A stretch of 46,952 bases of DNA from an uncultured Hyphomicrobiaceae bacterium (GTDB taxonomy: Bacteria; Pseudomonadota; Alphaproteobacteria; Rhizobiales; Hyphomicrobiaceae): contig CALMPK010000155.1 in the NCBI GenBank assembly GCA_937873575.1, positions 1 to 46,952 on the forward strand, written 5' to 3'. Numbering within the stretch: position 1 is the stretch's first letter; each line of letters starts with the position of its first letter. Under the pieces are notes generated by a model. The model did no database searches, had not been told where the DNA came from, and worked only from the letters and a program-made list of their open reading frames with translations. Positions 31,348-39,348 of the stretch are shown here, piece by piece. The translations under genes and the position numbers were made by a program.

Positions 31348-31369
31348 GGGGCGGGCCGAAGCCCGCCCC
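31348..31369 (-). other. Extra-stable cUUCGg hairpin after the decoration gene
   Basis: On the minus strand the message reads GGGGCGGGC-TTCG-GCCCGCCCC, a perfect 9-bp GC stem closed by a C(UUCG)G tetraloop. It lies in the 78-base gap between the decoration gene and the following gene. No T-run follows, so it is better read as an mRNA stabiliser or attenuating structure than as an intrinsic terminator. Confidence 0.65.
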
Positions 31370-31389
31370 GCCAGATCATCCGATCCGGC

Positions 31390-31884
31390 TTACTGCGCCG
31401 TCTTGTTGAGCGACGGCACGAAGTTGGTCTGGCCGACCGGCTTGGAATCCGGCTTCGACAGGATCACCGAGGCCGACATCGGCGTGCCCGAGGAATGCGT
31501 GCCGCCGAAGTTGGCGAGCACCTTCAGGTAGCGCTTCTTGCCGCGGTAGCCGACTGCATGAACCTCGGTGTCGGCCGCAGCCTTGGCTGCGGTGAGCGAA
31601 CGGATGATGCCTCCGGTGGCGAGCGTCTCGCCGTAGGGCATCAGCACGTCATCTTCCTCGACAGCCGCGTATGTCGAATCAAGGTCGTCACTGTGCGTGA
31701 TCGTGAATTCGACCTTGTTGGTGGTGGTAAAGGTGATGCCGCCGATACCGACGTGCGTCAGGATGGTGACGCCCTTGTAACCGGCAGTATCGATGGCGGC
31801 GGGGGTGTTGTCGGCATCCCAGACGGCCGGCACGAGGGCCGGGACCACCTTGATGTTGTGTTTCAGGTCGTAGTCTGCGCTCAT
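31390..31884 (-). CDS. Probable head decoration/capsid-associated protein, 164 aa
   Basis: Beta-rich protein downstream of the major capsid gene: DLKHNIKVVPALVP, then GVTILTHVGIGGITFTTTNK and VEFTITHSDDLDSTYAAV, RKKRYLKVLANFGG and TPMSASVILSKPD. Similar short proteins occur just after the capsid gene in many siphophages and myophages and often serve as decoration or cement proteins, but no certain family name is given. High expression is suggested by its being enclosed by two stable hairpins. Confidence 0.55.
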   Translation of the reverse strand: MSADYDLKHNIKVVPALVPAVWDADNTPAAIDTAGYKGVTILTHVGIGGITFTTTNKVEFTITHSDDLDSTYAAVEEDDVLMPYGETLATGGIIRSLTAAKAAADTEVHAVGYRGKKRYLKVLANFGGTHSSGTPMSASVILSKPDSKPVGQTNFVPSLNKTAQ

Positions 31885-31923
31885 GGCGCTGGTCTCCTTG
31901 ATTGATCTCTAGCCGGTGATGGT

Positions 31924-31948
31924 GTGGCGAGGGCGAACCCCTCACCAC
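31924..31948 (-). other. Stable hairpin after the major capsid gene
   Basis: Minus-strand stem GTGGTGAGGG/CCCTCGCCAC (one G-T pair, 5-base loop) begins 13 bases after the capsid stop. No T-run follows. With the hairpin at 31348-31369 it brackets the decoration gene. Confidence 0.55.
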
Positions 31949-31960
31949 GCGCCGTCAGGC

Positions 31961-33238
31961 TTACGCCTTGATGCGAACGATCTTGGCGGCCTCGGGGATG
32001 ATGACGCGGCCGGCCAGGTAGCGCCGGAACGTCCACTCGGTGATGGCCTTGCGCTTCTGTGTGACGTCGTCGCGGATCACCGAGATGCCCATGAGATCGA
32101 AGATCTCGTAGAGGCGGCGCATGTCGGCGAACATGATCGGCTTGGCGCCGGCGCCGTCCTGGCTGTCGTCCATGTGGATCATGTCCGACGAGTACGGGTA
32201 GCCCCAGATCATCGCGGGGTTGTTGCCGGCGACCGGCGTCCACACCGGCACGCCGATGGTGGACTTGATCTGCAGGAGGGCCGAGAGCGTGCGGCGGTTG
32301 AAGTACCACATCGGCATCTGGCCGCGCTTCAGCTTGCCGCTGACGTTGGCGAGATCCTCGAACGCCAGCGTGCCCGACGTGGCGGTATCGACCACATCGA
32401 TGCGGCTGTCGTTGATGTAGCCGTGCGGCCCCTTGACGCCAGAGCCCTTGACGAAGTTCAGTCCCTCACCAACACCGAACGCCTCGCCGACATCGGCGCT
32501 GATCTCGCGCTCGATGTCGAACGCAGAACTCAGCATCATGTCGAGCGTCGCCGGCACCGTGATCGACTGGCGATAGAGCGTGATGGTCTCGGAACCGTAG
32601 GTGGTGTTGCCGCTCTCGTCCTGCTCGGCCTCGCCCTCGAAATACGCGTTCGGCAATGCGAGGCGGATCGGGATGTCCATGGTTTTGCCGGGCGCCACGC
32701 GCGAGCGGGCGAACAGGCGGACCGGGGACATTTCGGTGATGTACTTGCGGATCTCATTGTCCATGATCTGCGGAATGAGATACGCGCCCTGCGTGTCGGA
32801 GTCCGTGCGCAACGTCTTGAAGTCGATCGAGTTCGACGCCTGCGACTTGCCGGCGAAGAACTTGAAGAAGTTCTCGTACTCGGCGCTCTTGCGGGCGAGC
32901 GCGGCGTCGGTGTCCTTGTTGCCGGTGGCGCCAGTCGCGATCAGCGTCTCGATCTTCTCGACGCGGCTCTTGTACTCGGCGGAATCCTTCTTCGTGTTGG
33001 CGAGTTCGGCCTCGGCCGCCTTCACCTTCTCGACCAGATCCTCGGCCGCCTTGGCGACGAGGGCGTGCTGCTTGACGAGATCCTGGTTCTCCTTCTCGTA
33101 CTTCGAGAACCACTTCTCGACGTTCGTCAGGGTCTCTTTGTTTTTCGTCTCGACGCTCTCACTGAGCGAGTTGAGCGCCGACTTGACGTCGCGACCGAGC
33201 TTCTCGAGCTCGGCAGAGGCTTCGGGCTTATCAGCCAT
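31961..33238 (-). CDS. Major capsid protein (HK97 fold), 425 aa
   Basis: Shell subunit. The N-terminal ~105 residues are a predicted coiled coil (SESVETKNKETLTNVEKW, LVEKVKAAEAELANTKK), the delta/scaffold domain removed by the prohead protease. The core shows AYLIPQIMDNEIRKYITEMS followed by FARSRVAPGKTMDIPIRL, TITLYRQSITVPATLDM, and MPMWYFNRRTLSALLQIK, with the C-terminal FRRYLAGRVIIPEAAKI, all features of HK97-type capsids. The order protease-capsid-decoration is standard. Confidence 0.9.
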   Translation of the reverse strand: MADKPEASAELEKLGRDVKSALNSLSESVETKNKETLTNVEKWFSKYEKENQDLVKQHALVAKAAEDLVEKVKAAEAELANTKKDSAEYKSRVEKIETLIATGATGNKDTDAALARKSAEYENFFKFFAGKSQASNSIDFKTLRTDSDTQGAYLIPQIMDNEIRKYITEMSPVRLFARSRVAPGKTMDIPIRLALPNAYFEGEAEQDESGNTTYGSETITLYRQSITVPATLDMMLSSAFDIEREISADVGEAFGVGEGLNFVKGSGVKGPHGYINDSRIDVVDTATSGTLAFEDLANVSGKLKRGQMPMWYFNRRTLSALLQIKSTIGVPVWTPVAGNNPAMIWGYPYSSDMIHMDDSQDGAGAKPIMFADMRRLYEIFDLMGISVIRDDVTQKRKAITEWTFRRYLAGRVIIPEAAKIVRIKA

Positions 33239-33246
33239 GGTGCGTT

Positions 33247-34296
33247 TTACCTTTGGATGAGGGATTGAGCGACCCGTCCGATCGACGAGAGCGCGGTCAG
33301 AAGCTCGGTGGCTTCGGCTGGCATCGCGCCATCCCGGCGCGACTTGCGGTCAGCATCCCACTGACCCGATGAGGCAATACGCTTCGCAAGACTGTTACTG
33401 ATCCCGATCCCCTTGAGGCGAACTTCCCGCTCGCGCTCGGTGAGATGATCGAACTCCTCGGCCGACAAGGATTTTGTCGGCGAATCCAGATTGAGAGCCG
33501 CATAGTAGCGGTCGAGATGGGCGCGCACCGCGTCGTCGGCCTCGTCGGGGATGCCGAGATCTGCGACATCGGAGCCGAGCAGCACGGTCGCCGCCTTGAA
33601 GCAAGCGACCGGGTTAACGACGAGGTTGCCGGAGGCATCGACGTCGGCGATCAGTAGTGCCGGGTTCCACGCCTTGGAATCGGGGTCGGCGAACAGAAAG
33701 GCGCGTCGCGCGTCGTCGTCCTCACCGAACCGCGCCTTGACGCGGGCGAGAGCGGCGGCGGCGTCCCACGACTTGGCGTCGCGCGCCAGCGGCAAATCCT
33801 GATAGGCGACGAGGCCCTTGACCGAGGAAATCTCGGCAAGCGGGTTCATCGGCATGTTGACGAGCGAGATCTCGTACAGCTTGAGCTTCTGCAGGAGCCG
33901 CGCGCCGTCGGATTTGCGCCGCTCGGAGCGCGCCGTCTTGTAGCCGATCGAGGTTGTCTTGATGCTCTTGCGCTTCAGACCGGAGACGATGCGGCGGACC
34001 AGCGGGTCGCCTGTGTCCTTGGGGATCTCGGCCTTGAACCAAAGCCCCTTGCCATCCTCCTTGGCGTCGAGCACGTCGCCGATCGGCGGCTCGTCGAGCT
34101 TGTGCTGCCAGAGCAGCTTCGGCAGGCCGATGCTTTTCAGGCTTTCCGCGAAGGCGCCGGGCATGACGACATCGTCGCCGAGATCGACGTTACCGAACGT
34201 CGAGGCATAACCCTCGATCGTGACAACGTCGTCGGTCTCGCCGATGGCCTTTTCCTCGAGGCTGACGGAAGCACCGCTTTCGACCTTGATGGACAT
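33247..34296 (-). CDS. HK97-family prohead protease with C-terminal extension, 349 aa
   Basis: Herpesvirus/HK97-type serine protease that trims scaffold domains and itself. VTIEGYASTFGNVDLGDDVV, H65 in WQHKLDEPPIG, S116 in TTSIGYK and E142 in LYEISLVNMPMNPLA show the catalytic and substrate-binding pattern. Residues about 165-349 form an extra helical region (FGEDDDARRAFLFADPD, AAEFDHLTERERE, SSGQWDADRKSRRD) longer than in the 225-residue HK97 protease; it may be a scaffold part. Confidence 0.85.
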   Translation of the reverse strand: MSIKVESGASVSLEEKAIGETDDVVTIEGYASTFGNVDLGDDVVMPGAFAESLKSIGLPKLLWQHKLDEPPIGDVLDAKEDGKGLWFKAEIPKDTGDPLVRRIVSGLKRKSIKTTSIGYKTARSERRKSDGARLLQKLKLYEISLVNMPMNPLAEISSVKGLVAYQDLPLARDAKSWDAAAALARVKARFGEDDDARRAFLFADPDSKAWNPALLIADVDASGNLVVNPVACFKAATVLLGSDVADLGIPDEADDAVRAHLDRYYAALNLDSPTKSLSAEEFDHLTEREREVRLKGIGISNSLAKRIASSGQWDADRKSRRDGAMPAEATELLTALSSIGRVAQSLIQR

Positions 34297-34326
34297 TTAG
34301 TGACCCTCTTCGTATGGGAGGCGCGG

Positions 34327-34398
34327 GCCCGCCGGTCAGCGCGCACGGGGGAAAACGTCTGAGCCTTTGAGCCGAGACTGAACACTCTGCCGGCGGGC
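34327..34398. repeat. Long-range inverted repeat between protease and Mu F-like genes
   Basis: GCCCGCCGG (34327-34335) and CCGGCGGGC (34390-34398) are exact reverse complements, 54 bases apart, in the 112-base gap before the protease. They could fold the intervening RNA into a loop. No T-run is seen. Confidence 0.35.
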
Positions 34399-34408
34399 AG
34401 ATTGGACG

Positions 34409-35545
34409 CTAACGCCGTCGCATTAAAAACTCATGCGTGCCGCGTACCGACCGGCGAATGAGATCGCCGATGCCGAGTTGATCCGCGCCGTCGGCGAGGG
34501 TCATGGACGTGACGCTGGGGCCGGAGAACGCAGCGCGGGCGATGGCTTGACCGTTGACGGTGACGACGATGGTGCCGGGATCGACCTGCTGCATGGTCGC
34601 GAAGGTGCGGCCGTCGCCGAGCACCACGCGGGCCCGTGTCGTGCCGTTGAGCGTCACTGACTCGGTCGGACGCACCGGCGTCTCGACGCCGAACTTGTCA
34701 CCCGGCCGCCAGCGCCGCTTGGCCGGCAGAGCCGGTGTCTGCAACGGGATGTCGATGCGCTCGCCGTTTGGACCGACGAGGGAAAAGCTCGAAAAACAGC
34801 GGCAATTTATAGTCTCAGACAACGGAGCGCCGAGACTGGTATCGCCCGGCTGCTTCAGCATCGCGCCGCCGACGATGAACGGCTGATCGACCAGCACCTC
34901 CTGGCCGTGCGCCTCGTGGTGGGTCGGGCGCTCGCGGCCGTCCATCAGCGAATTCCACGTCTTGTAGATGCGTGCATTGGCGTATTTCTGCTTCACCCAC
35001 TCGATTTGGTATTCCTCGGCGGCCGCCTCGGTTTCCAAGTTGGCGATCGCGCGCATGCGCGCCTTGAGCTTGTGCCACGCCTGTTTTGCGGTCTCCTTGA
35101 ACCGGGCGAGCATCTGGACCGAGAAGATGTCCTTCTTGATCTCGATGCCGCCGTTCATGGACGCGCTCTTGACCAGCGGCACGCTCGGCACCGGTATGGC
35201 AGCGAGCGCCGTCATCAGGTCGCGGTCCATGCCGCGCAGCATGTGCAGTGTTTGATTGTGGGCGCGGGAGCGCAGCGAGGCGGCGTGCGCCGGCCCGAGC
35301 GCCACGGAGTCGATGGTCTCGCCACCCCCTGGCACGCGGCCCGACATGACCGCGACGACGCGGGCGTAGTGGCGCAACAGGACCGACTCGATCTGCTCTT
35401 TGTGGGCGACGTGATCCATGGTGCGGACCACCCCCTGGCCGCGCTCCCAGGTCGAGATGTAGGCCGAGAGCGCGGCTGAAAGCGGCTCGGCCAACTCGTA
35501 TTCGAGCGCCAGCTTGGCATCGAGAATGTCGTCGTGCACGCTCAT
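34409..35545 (-). CDS. Mu F-like / SPP1 gp7-type head morphogenesis protein, 378 aa
   Basis: Minor head protein attached to the portal. KYANARIYKTWNSLMDGRERPTHH and SETINCRCF match the conserved block of the Mu F/gp7 family (R-x-x-H-x-x-x-G...G...PGD...A-x-x-x-I-N-C-R-C). The N-terminal half is a long helical array (LEYELAEPLSAALSAYISTW). The C-terminal ~110 residues are beta-rich. The start at 35545 overlaps the stop of the 1267-residue protein as ATGA, so an upstream reading is rejected. It lies between the large polyvalent protein and the protease. Confidence 0.8.
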   Translation of the reverse strand: MSVHDDILDAKLALEYELAEPLSAALSAYISTWERGQGVVRTMDHVAHKEQIESVLLRHYARVVAVMSGRVPGGGETIDSVALGPAHAASLRSRAHNQTLHMLRGMDRDLMTALAAIPVPSVPLVKSASMNGGIEIKKDIFSVQMLARFKETAKQAWHKLKARMRAIANLETEAAAEEYQIEWVKQKYANARIYKTWNSLMDGRERPTHHEAHGQEVLVDQPFIVGGAMLKQPGDTSLGAPLSETINCRCFSSFSLVGPNGERIDIPLQTPALPAKRRWRPGDKFGVETPVRPTESVTLNGTTRARVVLGDGRTFATMQQVDPGTIVVTVNGQAIARAAFSGPSVTSMTLADGADQLGIGDLIRRSVRGTHEFLMRRR

Positions 35546-38500
35546 GCGCCGTGCTTCTTCGGCTTCGACTTGGCCGACTTCGGTGTTTCCTGTGTGGCTT
35601 GCGCTGGCGCCCTCACGGCTCCGCCATAAGGCAGATTGTCGGGCGTGCCGCCGGCGTTGGCGACGCGCGAGATGTAGGCCGAGATGCGCGCCTGATCCGA
35701 CCAGCCTTGCGCCTTGCCGCTCGATTGCTTGGCTTCCTGCATCGCGGCCCAATTGGCGTTGGCGGCGGCGAACTGCTGTTGCTGCGCGGCACTGAGTCTG
35801 CCGTTCTCACCCTCGGCCTTGCCGCTGAAGTGCGAGTAAGCGCCAAGCGTCGCCCAGTCGGCAGCACCGGTCGCTGCGCCCTTGGCGGCACCGGATAGCC
35901 CGTCTTTCTGATAGCCAGCAATCGCGCCCTTGCCGACTTCGTAGGCGGCGGTCGCGATTGCGACGGCGGGCAGCGCCTTCATGGCGATCTTGCCGACCAC
36001 TGGCGCGGCGCGGGCGGCGATCTGCACGCCCTTGCCGATGCCGTAGCCGATGGCGGCGACCGTCGTGGATGCGGCCACCCCCTGGACGAGACCGGTTGCC
36101 ACCGCTTCACCCGCGGTCTTGCCCTCGGCATGGGCTTGGTTGCGGCTGGCGTCGAACGCGACGGCACCGGCGCCGACGATGGCAGCGGGACCGAGGATAC
36201 CGAGCGCCTTCTTGCCGCCCTTCTTGAACATCTCGGCGAAGGTGGCGTTGGGGTCTTTGATGCCGGCCGACTTGGCGGCGTTGGTGAGGGCCGTGCTCGC
36301 CGGGGCGCTTGACACCTTCGGCGCGGCTGGCTTCCTCGTGCGCACCTTGACCGGGTTGAACGGCGGCAAGTCGGTCGCCTTCTGCGCGGTGGTGTGGAAC
36401 CGGTGATCCTTATTGAGTTTGGCGACGGCGAGATCGATGCCGGACGGCGACATGCGCAGCCCGGACGGGCGGCCTGCGGTGTCCATCGGCGCGTCCTTGG
36501 CGGCGACATAGGACATGCCGTCGCGCTTATTGAGAAACACGTTGACCGGACCGCGTTCGAGCGTGCGCGCCTCGCCAACGAACTTCATGCCGGAGCGCTT
36601 GGGATCAAAGCCAGCCGGGGCTTTCGGAGCCTTCGGCGGCTTGACCTTGGCGGGCTTCGGCGGCTTCGCCTCTCCCGGCTTTGCGACACCGCGCACTTCG
36701 GCGGAGGCTTCTCGAGCAGCGTCAGACCAGCCGGGGTGAGCAGCGTTGAAGGCGGCATCGGATGTCACCTTGGCGCGATCTCGGAACGCTGCCCTGAACG
36801 CGCTCACGCGGTTGAAATCGGCATCGGACATTGCCCCACTGCGGCGATACTTGGCCGCGAAATCATCGAGCGCCCGCACCTGCTCATTGGTCATCTTGGA
36901 GATGGCCTCGCGCTGTGCTGGCGACAGGTCTTCGCGCTTACCGCGCTTGATGGCGCTCTCGATTGCGGCGAGAACCATCGATTTGGCTGGCTTGGCCGCC
37001 GACGCTGGCGCTGTCTGCCCTCTTGCCGCCATCGATTCCTTGGTGATCGGCGTGCCGTCGGTGTGGAAATGCTTTCCGTCACCTCGCGGGCCGATCGTGT
37101 CTTTGATCTGCTGATGGATGGCGGCCATGTCGGCAGCGTGCTTTGCCTTGCGCGAGCCGCGCTTTGTCTGCGCGAACGCCTTCGCCTGATCCGCTTTCAA
37201 CGTGTCGTCCAGCAGCTTTTCCAGCCCTGGCGTGTAGGCCGTTCCGTCCGGCCGCCATGCGGTGCCGGCGAGCACCTTGACGTGCTCGATCTTGAGCGGC
37301 CGCGTCGGGTCGGATTTCGGCAGCGCCTTGGCGTCGGCCATCATCTTGTCGAGATGGCCCTTGCTCAGCTTCTTGTCGCCATTCGGCAGCATCGTGTACT
37401 TGCTGGGGTCAGCGTTCGCCGCCCTGACTTCAGCACTTGCCGCGCGGGCCTCGTCGGACCAGCCGGGCCGAACGCCCTTGAGCGCCGCATCAGCCGCCGC
37501 CTGAGCGCTCGGATAGTAGCCGCTGACCTTGTGCGACTTGACGAAACTGCCGGCCCCATACTTCGGATCGATAGCGCTTTCGGAGACGGTCTTGACCTTC
37601 CACCCGTACTTTCCTTCCTGCTCGACGTAGGCGGTGAACTCTTGATTGCCTACGCGGGCGATGAAAGCGTTGTTGGCGTATTGCGATGGCTGCATGCCCG
37701 GTGCCGGCGGTATCTTCGTCCCTGGATGCGGCACGGAGGGAGAGATGGTGACCGGCTGATCGGCAGTTTGTGCTCGCAGCGCTTGGCGCTCGATCTCCCG
37801 CCGCATGCCGGGCGACAGCGACGAGAACTCTTTTTGCGTGCCCTTGAAGGCTCCAGGCGGAAGTTCATCAACCGTCGGCGGGCGCTCCGCACGAAATGAC
37901 CAATAGGACTCGCTCTGCGCCCGCGCTCCGGGCGGCTGATACTCGGGCGTGCCGTAGGCGCCGGGCTGCTTCGCCTTCGCCATGTCCACCAGATCGGTCT
38001 GCTTCATGCTCGAGCCGAACAGACCGTCGTCGGCAGGCAACTGCGTCACGGTCGGCTTTCCTGCCGATTTCATTGCGGCAGAGACTTGTTCTTGCGTGGT
38101 GGCGGGGGCGAGGAAGGAGGTTTGCGCGGCGGCCTTGGCCGTCGCTTTCTTCGGCTTATCGACCATCCGCTGCATCCCCCCGCTCTCGGCCAGCGGCAGC
38201 GGTCCGTCTCCGACCAATGCCCTGATGCCGCCCTTCTCCATCGCGCCTTGCACCGACTTCAAGAACGCGCGCGCCGCCTTCGGCGCTTTCTCGCCGGCCG
38301 CCACCTGCTTTGCCGCTTGATCGAGCAGCGTCGAGACGTTGCCGCGCTGCGTCGCCAGCTTCTCGATCAGCGTCGACAGCCGCGCCGCCTGATCGGCGTT
38401 GGCCGCGTTGGTGTCGCGCACCAGCTTGTTGCCGGCCGCCTCGATCGTGTCGGCCTCACGGGACAGCATGCCGAACAGTTTCTTGTTGCCCTTGAGCGAG

Positions 38501-39345
38501 GTCATCACCCGGTCGAGCACCGCCGAGCGCTCCTTGATGAGCGAGCGGGTGTTGGTTTCCTCGCCGAACAGGCTCGAGGTGGTTTCCGAGATCGACGGCG
38601 CGGCCATCGCCTGTTGCACATAGACGCGGGCATGCTGCGCGCTCTTCACCTTGGCGTCGGCCATCTCCTTGATGAGATCGGCGTGCCGCGTCGCATCCTT
38701 GACCGATTCGCCGACTGCCGCCGCATGGCTCGGCTCGACCGCGCCGCCGGCGACCATCTTGAAAGCATCGTCGCTCAGATGCGACAGCGCGCGGGCCTCG
38801 CGGATCTTGGCGTCCGACATCGGCATCGAGCTCGTCACGAGATCGGGCCGCTCGCGCATCACCTTGGCCATGTCGAGCGCGTTGCCCGAGGACTCGTGCA
38901 TATTTTTGATCGCGGCGTAGGCGCGCACGTCGCGCGGCGCCCAGCCGTCGCGCTCGCGCAGCACGATGGCGTCGAGCTTGATCGGCTCGTGGCCGCCCTG
39001 CATCAGCCGCTTGGCGAGGCCGAGCCGCTGGTGACCGTCGGCGATGACCTGGCGACCGTCGGAATGCTCGTAGACCATGACCTTGCCGGCGGCGGCGGCG
39101 TTCCACTTCTTGACGCCCTGGAGCCGGTCGGTGACGCCCGACTGATCGCCGCCGCTCTTGAACTGAAACAGTTCCGGCTCGGACGTGAGCGCGCCGGCAT
39201 CGACACGAACCGAGGAAGCCGGCTTGCCATCGAGCACGGTCCGCTCGGCGGCTCTGCGCCACGCTTCCGAAGCGGCATAGGCCGCGGCCGCGCCACCGAG
39301 AGCGCCGCCAATGCCGATTGCAACGTCGTTGATGTCGCCCGCCAT
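35542..39345 (-). CDS. Giant polyvalent-type protein with ParB-like domain and GW boxes, 1267 aa
   Basis: Very large multidomain protein. It opens with a hydrophobic segment (GIGGALGGAAAAYAASEAW), then a ParB/DdrB-like domain with DGRQVIADGHQRLGLAKRL (residues 97-113), typical of phage polyvalent proteins (Iyer and colleagues described this class as proteins injected with DNA). A helical linker follows (SREADTIEAAGNKLVRDTN). Three copies of a G-W-S-D box start at residues 628, 872 and 1214; the middle one is GWSDAAREASAEVRG. Residues about 1090-1170 form a Gly/Ala hydrophobic segment (PVVGKIAMKALPAVAIATAA). The C-terminus holds QFAAANANW. Its place next to portal and Mu F-like genes suggests virion packaging. 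Enzymatic activity is not proven. Confidence 0.6.
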   Translation of the reverse strand: MAGDINDVAIGIGGALGGAAAAYAASEAWRRAAERTVLDGKPASSVRVDAGALTSEPELFQFKSGGDQSGVTDRLQGVKKWNAAAAGKVMVYEHSDGRQVIADGHQRLGLAKRLMQGGHEPIKLDAIVLRERDGWAPRDVRAYAAIKNMHESSGNALDMAKVMRERPDLVTSSMPMSDAKIREARALSHLSDDAFKMVAGGAVEPSHAAAVGESVKDATRHADLIKEMADAKVKSAQHARVYVQQAMAAPSISETTSSLFGEETNTRSLIKERSAVLDRVMTSLKGNKKLFGMLSREADTIEAAGNKLVRDTNAANADQAARLSTLIEKLATQRGNVSTLLDQAAKQVAAGEKAPKAARAFLKSVQGAMEKGGIRALVGDGPLPLAESGGMQRMVDKPKKATAKAAAQTSFLAPATTQEQVSAAMKSAGKPTVTQLPADDGLFGSSMKQTDLVDMAKAKQPGAYGTPEYQPPGARAQSESYWSFRAERPPTVDELPPGAFKGTQKEFSSLSPGMRREIERQALRAQTADQPVTISPSVPHPGTKIPPAPGMQPSQYANNAFIARVGNQEFTAYVEQEGKYGWKVKTVSESAIDPKYGAGSFVKSHKVSGYYPSAQAAADAALKGVRPGWSDEARAASAEVRAANADPSKYTMLPNGDKKLSKGHLDKMMADAKALPKSDPTRPLKIEHVKVLAGTAWRPDGTAYTPGLEKLLDDTLKADQAKAFAQTKRGSRKAKHAADMAAIHQQIKDTIGPRGDGKHFHTDGTPITKESMAARGQTAPASAAKPAKSMVLAAIESAIKRGKREDLSPAQREAISKMTNEQVRALDDFAAKYRRSGAMSDADFNRVSAFRAAFRDRAKVTSDAAFNAAHPGWSDAAREASAEVRGVAKPGEAKPPKPAKVKPPKAPKAPAGFDPKRSGMKFVGEARTLERGPVNVFLNKRDGMSYVAAKDAPMDTAGRPSGLRMSPSGIDLAVAKLNKDHRFHTTAQKATDLPPFNPVKVRTRKPAAPKVSSAPASTALTNAAKSAGIKDPNATFAEMFKKGGKKALGILGPAAIVGAGAVAFDASRNQAHAEGKTAGEAVATGLVQGVAASTTVAAIGYGIGKGVQIAARAAPVVGKIAMKALPAVAIATAAYEVGKGAIAGYQKDGLSGAAKGAATGAADWATLGAYSHFSGKAEGENGRLSAAQQQQFAAANANWAAMQEAKQSSGKAQGWSDQARISAYISRVANAGGTPDNLPYGGAVRAPAQATQETPKSAKSKPKKHGA

Positions 39346-39348
39346 GCG

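Noticed and set aside
31881..32309. 142-residue minus-strand frame in the capsid region
   Set aside because: Pro/His/Arg-rich shadow of the major capsid gene.
35546..35752. N-terminal extension of the Mu F-like protein
   Set aside because: Runs through the giant protein's coding end; the ATGA overlap gives a clear start at 35545.
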